A stretch of 64,000 nt of DNA. Origin: an uncultured Muribaculaceae bacterium. Lineage in GTDB: Bacteria; Bacteroidota; Bacteroidia; Bacteroidales; Muribaculaceae. The stretch covers positions 36,203 to 100,202 of the forward strand of contig CAJTQU010000005.1 in the NCBI GenBank assembly GCA_910578665.1, in the 5' to 3' direction. Shown one piece after another: positions 1 through 7,574 of the stretch (positions are counted from its first letter, which is position 1; every line of letters begins with the position of its first letter). Made by a program: the position numbers and the translations under genes. The notes beneath the pieces are model-generated. The model saw only the letters and a list, made by a program, of their open reading frames with translations, searched no databases and was not told where the DNA came from.

Positions 1-438
1 GACAACTGGATTTTCGACTACGGCACACGCTATGCCGCCACACACGACTCGGTGGCCGTGCCTTCTGAGTTTGAAATCACTGACGAGATATATGATGATT
101 TCAAAAAAAGCATCGACCCGGCACGCCTGAAGTATGACAAAGTGTGTGAAGACATGCTCAAATCGCTGGAAAAGACTGCCGAGATAGAGGGATATATGAA
201 CGACAGCACGCGCGCCGAATTTGACGTGATGCGCAAGCTGCTCACCCACAATCTGGAGCAGGATCTGGACACGCACCGCAAAGATATAAGCCGCTATCTT
301 GCCACCGATATACTTGGCCGCTACTATTACAACCGGGGCGAAATAATCCACGATATAAAGACTGACGAAGCCGTAGTGAAGGCTGCCGCCGTGCTCCGCG
401 ACAAAAAGGAGCGTGAGAAACTGGGAATAAAGCCATGA
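1..438 (+). CDS. S41-family C-terminal processing peptidase, 3' end only
   Basis: This is the C-terminal ~145 residues of a gene whose start lies left of the window; the frame is open from base 1. The fragment carries the conserved Bacteroidales tail of S41 (Tsp/Prc-like) periplasmic serine proteases: an IFDYGTRY motif, an EFEITDEIYDDF stretch, a charged helical segment with GYM, and an ILGRYYYNRG motif before a lysine-rich end. The PDZ domain and catalytic Ser/Lys are outside the window, so activity cannot be judged. Its TGA overlaps the mfd ATG (ATGA), which implies translational coupling with mfd. Confidence 0.75.
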   Translation, partial: DNWIFDYGTRYAATHDSVAVPSEFEITDEIYDDFKKSIDPARLKYDKVCEDMLKSLEKTAEIEGYMNDSTRAEFDVMRKLLTHNLEQDLDTHRKDISRYLATDILGRYYYNRGEIIHDIKTDEAVVKAAAVLRDKKEREKLGIKP

Positions 439-3400
439 TGGAACTCACGGAGCTTTGCTCGCTGTTTACTGATGGTGCACGGGCCAAAGCGCTGAAAAGC
501 CTTATATCTGACCGCAAGTCACGCCGGTTTGCCCTCACAGGGCTGGCCGGATCGGCACCTGCCATGCTGTTTGCCTCGCTCCATTCGGGCAAGAGGCCCG
601 TGCTTGTGGCTGCCGATGATCCCGACGCGGCAGGATACCTTTACCACGATCTCTGCCAGATACTGGGCCAGGACAAGGTCTCCATACTCCCGTCAGGATA
701 CAAACGAGACATTAGATACGGCCAGCCCGACCCTCCGCAACAGATATTGCGTACAGAGGCCCTGGGCGCAGTATCATCCTTGTCGGCCAGATTCATAGTG
801 AGTTGCCCGGAAGGACTTGCCGAAACCGTGCCGGCCCCCTCGCGCCTGGAAGAAGCCTCACTGCTGCTGCGCAAGGGTGGCAGGATGCGCATGAGCGACG
901 CCGTTGACAGGCTGGTGCAGCTGGGATTCGTACGCACTGACTATGTCTACGAGCCAGGGCAGTACTCACGCCGCGGATCAATCCTCGATGTGTTTTCTTT
1001 CTCCCACGAGCTGCCATACCGCATAGACTTCTTTGACGACGAGATCGACTCTGTGCGCACATTCAACGTAGAGACCCAGCTTAGCGAGGAACAGACCGAT
1101 TCTGCCGGCATAGTGGGCGGAATGCACGAAGATACAGGCAGCGAGGTGTCATTTCTGGAATATCTTGACAAGGACAGCATAATACTGTGCCGCGACACTG
1201 ACTGGCTGCTGTCACGGGTCAGAGAAATCGCCGCAGGAGAAATATCGGCCGCTGTAATAGAGAGCGGCGAGGGTGACACCGACGCCATGAGCCACACCGT
1301 GGACGCCGACAGGTTTGCCGCCAGGCTGGAAAGCCTGCGCATAGGCCTGTACGGCACCTCTCCCAGAACCGGAGAGGGCACTGACCGCATAGATTTCGAC
1401 TGCACGCCGCAGGCTCTTTACCACAAGAACTTCGACATAATCTCGAAGTCGTTCACACAGCTAATAGACAACGGCTATAGTCTGTATATACTTTCTGATT
1501 CGGCCGCGCAGTGCGAACGTCTGAAAGCCATCTTTGCCGAACGCGGCGACAACATTCCGTTCACACCCGTGGCACGCACACTGCACGAGGGATTCACCGA
1601 CCATGCGTCCCGGCGCTGCTTCTTCACCGACCACCAGATCTTCGACCGTTTCCATAAATACAATCTGCGCTCCGAACGCGCACGCGGCGGCAAACTGGCC
1701 CTGTCGCTAAAAGAACTGGGCCAGATCGAGGCCGGCGACTACATAGTGCATATCGACCACGGCGTAGGACGGTTCGGCGGACTGGTACGTACCGACGTGG
1801 CAGGCAGGCCGCAGGAAATGATAAAGCTAGTCTATGCCGGCGACGACATCATATTCTGCTCCATACACGCCCTGCACAAACTGTCCAAATACCGTGGCAA
1901 AGAGGGTGTGCCTCCCAAGATAAACAAACTTGGAACAGGCGCGTGGAACCGTATCAAGGAGCGCACCAAGACCAAGATGAAAGATATAGCGCGCGACCTG
2001 ATACGCCTCTATGCCGCGCGCCGGGAAGAAAAGGGTTTTGCCTATTCTCCCGATTCCTACCTGCAACACGAACTGGAAGCCTCTTTCATATACGAAGACA
2101 CCCCCGACCAGGTCACGGCCACGGCAGCCGTAAAGGCCGATATGGAAAGTGCGCGTCCCATGGACAGGCTCATATGCGGAGATGTCGGTTTCGGCAAGAC
2201 AGAAATAGCCATCCGCGCCGCTTTCAAGGCTGCCGCCGACGGCAAGCAGACAGCCGTGCTGGTGCCCACAACGGTGCTGGCCATGCAGCATTACCACACT
2301 TTCCGTGACCGTCTGCGCGACCTGCCCGTGCGTGTCGACTTCCTTTCCCGTGCCCGCAAGCCCAAAGAGGTAAAGCAGATTCTGGCCGACCTGGCCGAGG
2401 GAAAAATCGATATCCTTATAGGAACTCACAAAATTATAGGCAAGGGGGTGTCATTTAAAGACCTCGGCCTGCTCGTGATAGACGAGGAACAGAAATTCGG
2501 TGTCTCCGTAAAAGAAAAACTCAAGCAGCTAAAAGTAAACGTGGACACGCTCACTATGAGCGCCACGCCGATACCGCGCACACTGCAATTCTCGCTCATG
2601 GGGGCACGCGACCTGAGCAATCTCACCACGCCGCCGGCCAACCGGCACCCCATTCTCACCACCGTATCTGTAATGGACGACAGCCTGGTGGGCGAGGCCG
2701 TAAGCTTCGAGACAAGCCGCGGCGGACAGGTCTTCTTCATATGCAACCGCATAGAACAGCTTCCAGGCATGGAGGCCATGATACGCCGGCTGGTGCCGGG
2801 TGTGCGCGTTGTGACAGCGCACGGCCAGATGCCTCCCGAGAAACTCGAACAGGCCATAGTAGACTTCGCCGACCATAACTACGATGTATTGCTGTCAACC
2901 ACGATTGTAGAAAGCGGCATAGACATGCCTAATGTGAACACCATAATAGTTGCCGACGCGCAGAATTTCGGTCTTTCCGAACTGCACCAGCTGCGTGGCC
3001 GCGTGGGGAGGTCTGCACGCAAAGCATTCGCCTATCTCCTGACACCGCCCGGCAAGACCCTCACGACTGTGGCACGGCGCCGACTACAGGCTATAGAAAG
3101 CTTCTCCGATCTCGGAGCCGGCATACACATCGCCATGCAGGATCTGGACATCAGGGGCGCCGGCAACCTGCTAGGCGCCGAGCAGAGCGGCTTTATAGCA
3201 GACCTGGGCTACGAAACTTATCAGAAAATACTCAAAGAGTCTGTCACAGAGCTTAAAACAGAAGAATTCGCCGACACATTCACCGACGAGCACGGCGGAC
3301 AGACCGAAGAATTTGTGGCCGACTGCGTGATAGAGTCCGACCTCGAGCTGCGTCTACCTCCGGAATATGTGCCACAGGAGGGCGAGCGCATCAGTCTCTA

Positions 3401-3779
3401 CCAGGAACTGGACAACATGACCGCGCAAGAGGAAATAGAGGGATTCCGCACAAGGCTCCTAGACCGCTTCGGACCGCTTCCCTCTGTCACCGAAGAACTG
3501 TTGCGCATCGTGCCGCTGCGTTCCGCGGCAAAACAGCTCGGCATCGAGAAACTGTTTCTCAAGCAAGGCAACATGTATCTTTACTTTGTGGGAGAAGACA
3601 ACAAGGCGTACTACCAGAGCCCGGCATTCGGCCGTGTGCTGCAATACATGCAGCTAAATATGAGACGGTGCGAACTGCGCCAGAAAAACGGAAAAAACTC
3701 CCTGCTGGTCAAAAATGTCACAAGCGCCACCCAGGCTCTAGATATAATAGGCACCATACGCACCCTTCCTTCAATGTGA
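435..3779 (+). CDS. mfd: Transcription-repair coupling factor Mfd
   Basis: Superfamily 2 DNA translocase that removes RNA polymerase stalled at lesions and recruits UvrA. The 1114 residues match the usual family length (about 1150). In order: a UvrB-like N-terminal module (roughly 1-330), a CarD-like polymerase-interacting domain near 430-540 (EAGDYIVHIDHGVGRF), then the helicase core with Walker A GDVGFGKTE (about 581), the DEEQ box in VIDEEQKFGV (about 682), SATPIPRT, and QLRGRVGRS. The TRCF domain closes the protein. The start overlaps the preceding S41 protease stop by four bases. It is followed by a perfect 20-bp hairpin. Confidence 0.97.
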   Translation: MMELTELCSLFTDGARAKALKSLISDRKSRRFALTGLAGSAPAMLFASLHSGKRPVLVAADDPDAAGYLYHDLCQILGQDKVSILPSGYKRDIRYGQPDPPQQILRTEALGAVSSLSARFIVSCPEGLAETVPAPSRLEEASLLLRKGGRMRMSDAVDRLVQLGFVRTDYVYEPGQYSRRGSILDVFSFSHELPYRIDFFDDEIDSVRTFNVETQLSEEQTDSAGIVGGMHEDTGSEVSFLEYLDKDSIILCRDTDWLLSRVREIAAGEISAAVIESGEGDTDAMSHTVDADRFAARLESLRIGLYGTSPRTGEGTDRIDFDCTPQALYHKNFDIISKSFTQLIDNGYSLYILSDSAAQCERLKAIFAERGDNIPFTPVARTLHEGFTDHASRRCFFTDHQIFDRFHKYNLRSERARGGKLALSLKELGQIEAGDYIVHIDHGVGRFGGLVRTDVAGRPQEMIKLVYAGDDIIFCSIHALHKLSKYRGKEGVPPKINKLGTGAWNRIKERTKTKMKDIARDLIRLYAARREEKGFAYSPDSYLQHELEASFIYEDTPDQVTATAAVKADMESARPMDRLICGDVGFGKTEIAIRAAFKAAADGKQTAVLVPTTVLAMQHYHTFRDRLRDLPVRVDFLSRARKPKEVKQILADLAEGKIDILIGTHKIIGKGVSFKDLGLLVIDEEQKFGVSVKEKLKQLKVNVDTLTMSATPIPRTLQFSLMGARDLSNLTTPPANRHPILTTVSVMDDSLVGEAVSFETSRGGQVFFICNRIEQLPGMEAMIRRLVPGVRVVTAHGQMPPEKLEQAIVDFADHNYDVLLSTTIVESGIDMPNVNTIIVADAQNFGLSELHQLRGRVGRSARKAFAYLLTPPGKTLTTVARRRLQAIESFSDLGAGIHIAMQDLDIRGAGNLLGAEQSGFIADLGYETYQKILKESVTELKTEEFADTFTDEHGGQTEEFVADCVIESDLELRLPPEYVPQEGERISLYQELDNMTAQEEIEGFRTRLLDRFGPLPSVTEELLRIVPLRSAAKQLGIEKLFLKQGNMYLYFVGEDNKAYYQSPAFGRVLQYMQLNMRRCELRQKNGKNSLLVKNVTSATQALDIIGTIRTLPSM

Positions 3780-3797
3780 AACCGCGACACTTTATAC

Positions 3798-3840
3798 ACG
3801 TTTATGCGCCGTAGTCTGGCAGACTACGGCGCATAAACGT
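3798..3840. terminator. Bidirectional terminator between mfd and the surface-protein gene
   Basis: Perfect inverted repeat with 20-bp arms (3798-3817 and 3821-3840) around a GGC loop, placed between two convergent genes, 18 bases after the mfd stop and 26 before the stop of the minus-strand gene. Confidence 0.85.
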
Positions 3841-3866
3841 TATCAGTACAGATACCCCGGAACTGC

Positions 3867-5036
3867 TTATTTCATAAATTTGAGAGTGCGGCTGCCGGCA
3901 CGCAGCACATACATCCCTTTAGGCAGTGTCTCCACTCCTATCATGTTATGACCATTATGCAGCATGCCTCTCGCGGCAAGACATCCGGACACAGTATATA
4001 TATCATACGGCATTGTGCCGGCAGATGTGCGGACATGCAGCACAGAGCTGTCGCAGTAAATAACGGCCAGCAACTCCGTGTCAGCAGCCGCTCCTGCCAC
4101 ACTGCCGGTATCGGGATGCAGGTCTTCGGCACCCGACACCTCGGTCGACGATTCTCCCAGCCATCCGCAATACTGGTTGACCCCGGTATATACTTTCACA
4201 AAATCAATTTTATCAAGCATAACCGGATTGCCGTCTTCATCCACCGCCCATTCTATATTGAAACCCCTATCCTCGTTATTAGGCAGATTGTCGGCATATC
4301 CCCAGTCATAAAACGTCAGCACGAAATAAGTACCGTTGCCACTCGTCTCGATATAATTATCGGCCAGTCTGGCTCCGCTGAAACGCATGGAAGCCTCCGT
4401 CACCCATCCGGGCCAGTATGACTGCGTGTGCTGCTTGTTGCGCATCACATAACCCTCGGGAGCAGCCTCGTCATTTGACGTCCAGCGTATGTAGGTACGG
4501 TCGGTTATAAAAGAATAGTCCGGGTCTGGATCTGCCACATGTCCGTCACCAGGGGCATAATACGTCATCTGGTAACCATGCATGGTCGATGGTTTGGAAT
4601 ATTCGCTTCCGGCAAGCTCATACCACGGGTCGTCAGGCAGACCGTTGCCGTTTGTATCGGCCGACACCATCACTATACCGGGCTCGCTGCTGCCGCCGCG
4701 ATTGTCACGGTCGGAAATATAGGCATTGCCATAGATTTTAAAATCATAGACACCCGGCACGTTGACCACAGGATGGTCGAAACCAAACACTACGTAGCCG
4801 CCATAAGCCCCCAGGGTAATCATGCCGGGCATACGGTCGCCGCACAACTCATCGGCCGCTTTCGACAGCATATCCTCATAAGTGTCACCCTCGGTATACT
4901 CGGGTAGCTCGTTGACAAACTGCCCCGGTGCCGGACAATATTCAAATACAGTGTGGATGTAGGGCGAATTGCCTGCTCCGAACAGTGGCAGAGCAGCCGT
5001 GGCAAACAGGGCCGCGGAATAAAAGATGTATCTCAT
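3867..5036 (-). CDS. Secreted cell-surface protein under cobalamin riboswitch control
   Basis: A 389-residue exported protein with an N-terminal signal peptide (FYSAALFATAALPLFGAG). The central part contains a VFGFDHPVVNVPGVYDFKIYGNA motif region and acidic GNGLPDDPWYELAG segments, which I recognise from surface proteins found beside B12-uptake genes in Bacteroidota. The last ~70 residues (MPYDIYTVSGCLAARG, then LPKGMYVLRAGSRTLKFMK) look like a T9SS type A sorting tail, so it is probably secreted by the Por system encoded nearby. The cobalamin riboswitch upstream supports a role in cobalamin or cobamide capture. No BtuB-like TonB receptor lies next to it. Function beyond this is inference. 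Confidence 0.7.
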   Translation of the reverse strand: MRYIFYSAALFATAALPLFGAGNSPYIHTVFEYCPAPGQFVNELPEYTEGDTYEDMLSKAADELCGDRMPGMITLGAYGGYVVFGFDHPVVNVPGVYDFKIYGNAYISDRDNRGGSSEPGIVMVSADTNGNGLPDDPWYELAGSEYSKPSTMHGYQMTYYAPGDGHVADPDPDYSFITDRTYIRWTSNDEAAPEGYVMRNKQHTQSYWPGWVTEASMRFSGARLADNYIETSGNGTYFVLTFYDWGYADNLPNNEDRGFNIEWAVDEDGNPVMLDKIDFVKVYTGVNQYCGWLGESSTEVSGAEDLHPDTGSVAGAAADTELLAVIYCDSSVLHVRTSAGTMPYDIYTVSGCLAARGMLHNGHNMIGVETLPKGMYVLRAGSRTLKFMK

Positions 5037-5048
5037 ATCGTAACTTTT

Positions 5049-5132
5049 TTACCAGCTTACAGGCATGATGCCCCGGCCAAGATTACGCACAGCAGAATCG
5101 ACTGCTGACGGATACAGCTCTGAAGTCTTCAT
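5049..5132 (-). CDS. 27-residue small ORF between riboswitch and surface-protein gene
   Basis: A short reading frame beginning MKTSELYPSAVDSAV and ending GIMPVSW, then TAA. It starts 46 bases after the riboswitch B12-box and stops 12 bases before the ATG of the surface protein. A clear GGAGG lies at 5138-5142, five bases before its ATG. That is unusual here, since most genes in this window have no Shine-Dalgarno. No function is recognised. It could be a translated leader that couples riboswitch control to the downstream gene, or a chance frame. The SD and placement make translation plausible but unproven. Confidence 0.4.
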   Translation of the reverse strand: MKTSELYPSAVDSAVRNLGRGIMPVSW

Positions 5133-5177
5133 AGACGCCTCCGCTTAATTCCTCGTAAGCTTTTACCGGGCTGAGAC

Positions 5178-5336
5178 ACGGCAGGTCTTCTGACTTATCC
5201 CCTGTTGTCTCCGGCCTTCTCGGCGTCAGCACGCCAATGGCTTGTCGGAGACCGTCATAAGAGAAATACAGCAGCGGGTCTGTCCGGGATTCGCACCCGG
5301 TTCCCTGTTACGCGGCATAGGCCGCACCATGTTTCA
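5178..5336 (-). promoter_or_regulatory. Cobalamin (B12) riboswitch
   Basis: Read on the minus strand, the segment holds the class hallmarks in order: GGTGCGG near its start, an AACAGGGAA box followed by CCGGGTGCGAATCCCGG, ACAGACCCGCTGCTGTA, a GCCATTGGC arm, and the B12-box AAGTCAGAAGACCTGCC at 5196-5180. It starts just after a -7 box and ends about 140 bases before the surface-protein ATG. Binding of adenosylcobalamin would be expected to lower expression. No obvious terminator hairpin follows, so control of translation is more likely. Confidence 0.93.
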
Positions 5337-5342
5337 CGGGCG

Positions 5343-5374
5343 CAAAGATACAGCTTTTTTACTTACCGTACAAC
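5343..5374 (-). promoter_or_regulatory. Promoter for the riboswitch transcript
   Basis: On the minus strand a perfect -7 box TATCTTTG (5350-5343) follows a weak -33 GTTG (5374-5371) after 20 bases. The expected start near 5338 puts the riboswitch at the very 5' end of the mRNA. Confidence 0.6.
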
Positions 5375-5425
5375 ATTTCGATGTTTTTAACACTTGAAGC
5401 CAAGACATAACTTGCGAGCCTGGCA

Positions 5426-6217
5426 TCAGCGTCTGCGGAAAGAGGCGGCTATGAAGAATAATACGAGCAAAAGCACTATTGTGGCAGAGGCCGGCACCCC
5501 TATAAAGTAAGAGACAAACAAGCCCCCTATGCCGCCGGCCAGCGATATAGCCACAGAGGCCGTTATGAGCGATCCGAAGCGGCGGAAGCGTGTCTCGGCT
5601 ATCATCTGCGGCAGTGACAGCAGGCTCATAAGCAGCATTATGCCCACCAGCCTTATGGTGAGCACTATGGCCACGGCGACCATCACGGTCATCGCATAGT
5701 TCACAAAGCGCACGGGCAGCCTGCGCACCCGTGAGAAATCAGGATCGAAAGCCACGGCCACTATAACGCGGTAAAAGATAAGAAATACCGCCGACAACAC
5801 TACGGTGAAACCTAGAAACCACCACAGGTCGGCGGTAGTGACTGTGAGCACGTTGCCGAACAGGAACGAATTTAACTCTGGCACATAGCCCTCGGTCATA
5901 AATATGAAAAGTATACCCAGCGCCATGCCCACGGCCCACACAACGGCTATAGCCGAGTCGGAACGCACACGGCTGCGCGAGCTAAGCCATTCCACACCGA
6001 GACTGCCGGCCATTGCCGACAACGCGGCCATGGCCACGGGGCTGACACCCAGCCAGTAACCCAGACCAAGGCCTCCGAAACAGGCATGGGTTATACCGCC
6101 TGAAAGAAACACCATGCGGCGGCTCATGATATAGACGCCTATTATGGCCACTGCCACAGAGATTATGGCCACTCCGGCCAATGCACGCAGAAAAAAAGGA
6201 TATGTGAGTATTTCCAT
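5426..6217 (-). CDS. Metal ABC transporter permease (ABC-3/ZnuB family)
   Basis: A 263-residue polytopic membrane protein with about eight hydrophobic spans, matching the ZnuB/MntB permease family that moves zinc, manganese or iron across the inner membrane. Family features are SRRMVFLSGGITHACFGGLG near the N-terminus, ELNSFLFGNVL mid-protein, and LVGIMLLMSLLSLPQMIAE near the third quarter. I start it at MEILTYPFFL; an ATG six codons upstream is also possible and neither has a Shine-Dalgarno. It follows aroA by 60 bases and is probably the last gene of a porW-porZ-aroA transcript. No partner ATPase or binding protein is in the window, so the metal is unknown. Confidence 0.85.
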   Translation of the reverse strand: MEILTYPFFLRALAGVAIISVAVAIIGVYIMSRRMVFLSGGITHACFGGLGLGYWLGVSPVAMAALSAMAGSLGVEWLSSRSRVRSDSAIAVVWAVGMALGILFIFMTEGYVPELNSFLFGNVLTVTTADLWWFLGFTVVLSAVFLIFYRVIVAVAFDPDFSRVRRLPVRFVNYAMTVMVAVAIVLTIRLVGIMLLMSLLSLPQMIAETRFRRFGSLITASVAISLAGGIGGLFVSYFIGVPASATIVLLLVLFFIAASFRRR

Positions 6218-6277
6218 AAGTTTGCCAGTTACCATTACCGGCCCACAGGCCGGAGTATTTTTAGTCCTAAATACAGT

Positions 6278-7564
6278 CTATGTCACACATGTTTTCAGTC
6301 CCAGCAGGGCCATCTCCCTCCAGAAACCCGGAAATGATTTGTTTACCGACACGGGATCTTCGATAGCAAGGCCGGGCAGCCTCACGGCAGCCACGGCAAA
6401 CGCCATGGCCATGCGGTGGTCGGAATAGACAGGCAGAGGGACATCCGGCGCCGACAATATTCCCGGCTCGGCATCCAGACTGTCATCACCGGCCGCCGCC
6501 CTGATACCGAGCATTCCTAAGTTGGCCGCCAACGCCTTAAGCCTGTCACACTCTTTGACGCGCAGATGTGACACCCCTGTGATCCTGACACGAATGCCGA
6601 GCATGGCGCATGTCACCACCAGGGCAGGCACAAGGTCCGGGGTAGAACGCATGTCGCACGCCACACTAGTTGCAGATGGCACACAAGGCTCGAGCAGTAT
6701 ATGGTCTCCTGCCTGTGTGGAACGCACGCCCAGTGGCAAAAACAACGACACACAGCGGCTGTCACCCTGCAGCGAACCTCCGCGCAAACCACGTACCAGA
6801 ACCGGACGGCGTGACAAAGCCACATATTCATAAATATATGACGCAGAACTCCAGTCTGCCTCGGCCAGTTCCGGCCCCGGCGGCACAGGACGGCCGGTTG
6901 ACACGCTAAGCTCTCCCGTATTCATAGAAAACCGGGCCTGAATCCCACAAGCAGCGAGCAGGCGCGCCGTCATATCGATATACGGAGCCGACACAACCGG
7001 AGGCAGCAAGCGCAGTTTAAGCCCGGAAGGCATACAGAATGCCGGCAGCATCAACGCGGTGAAAAACTGCGAACTTACGCCGCCCGCCACCTCCTCGACA
7101 CGAGCCGTGCCGACTGGGGCGCGGCCGGAAATATGTATCAGCCCATCCTCTTCCTCCACGGTGCCGGCGCCTAAAAGAGCCAGCATCTCCGGCAGCGGAT
7201 GCAGAGGCCTGCGGGCAAGTCCGTCACTCTGGCGCAATACAACACGAGCTTCCGGCATACAGGCAAACCAGGCTGCCAGAAGACGTTTTGCCGTACCAGA
7301 AGCCCTTATGTCTATTTCGCCCGACGGGGGGACATACCGGCCGCCGTGCATAGCCATGAACACCATTTGCGCGGCTTCCGACATGACCTCCAGGTCATCG
7401 CATAACGGCGCTGCGCCACCCGTCAGTCGCACAGGCGGCACCCCGGCCGCCGCGCCTATAAGCAGCAGGCGCGCCATCACACTCTTGGACGGCGGCATCT
7501 CCACCGCCGGAATGTCTTCGTTGCTCGGGGCCTCATACACCAGCCTGTATATCTCTTCCGCCAT
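6278..7564 (-). CDS. aroA: 3-phosphoshikimate 1-carboxyvinyltransferase (EPSP synthase)
   Basis: Joins shikimate-3-phosphate and phosphoenolpyruvate in the sixth step of aromatic amino acid synthesis. The 428 residues match the family. The substrate lysine motif MPPSKSVMARLL is near residue 24, the C-terminal signatures RVKECDRLKALA and YSDHRMAMAFAVAA are intact, and VNKSFPGFW is near the end. The usual GNAGTAMR loop reads RASGTAKR, a divergent form. I chose the ATG at 7564 (MAEEIYRLVYE), ten bases after the porZ stop, because longer in-frame starts run into porZ and add a non-homologous segment. Confidence 0.93.
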   Translation of the reverse strand: MAEEIYRLVYEAPSNEDIPAVEMPPSKSVMARLLLIGAAAGVPPVRLTGGAAPLCDDLEVMSEAAQMVFMAMHGGRYVPPSGEIDIRASGTAKRLLAAWFACMPEARVVLRQSDGLARRPLHPLPEMLALLGAGTVEEEDGLIHISGRAPVGTARVEEVAGGVSSQFFTALMLPAFCMPSGLKLRLLPPVVSAPYIDMTARLLAACGIQARFSMNTGELSVSTGRPVPPGPELAEADWSSASYIYEYVALSRRPVLVRGLRGGSLQGDSRCVSLFLPLGVRSTQAGDHILLEPCVPSATSVACDMRSTPDLVPALVVTCAMLGIRVRITGVSHLRVKECDRLKALAANLGMLGIRAAAGDDSLDAEPGILSAPDVPLPVYSDHRMAMAFAVAAVRLPGLAIEDPVSVNKSFPGFWREMALLGLKTCVT

Positions 7565-7574
7565 AGTCTTACCC

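Noticed and set aside
5281..5305. tRNA T-arm like sequence GGGATTCGCACCCGG
   Set aside because: It belongs to the cobalamin riboswitch; no acceptor or anticodon arm can be built around it.
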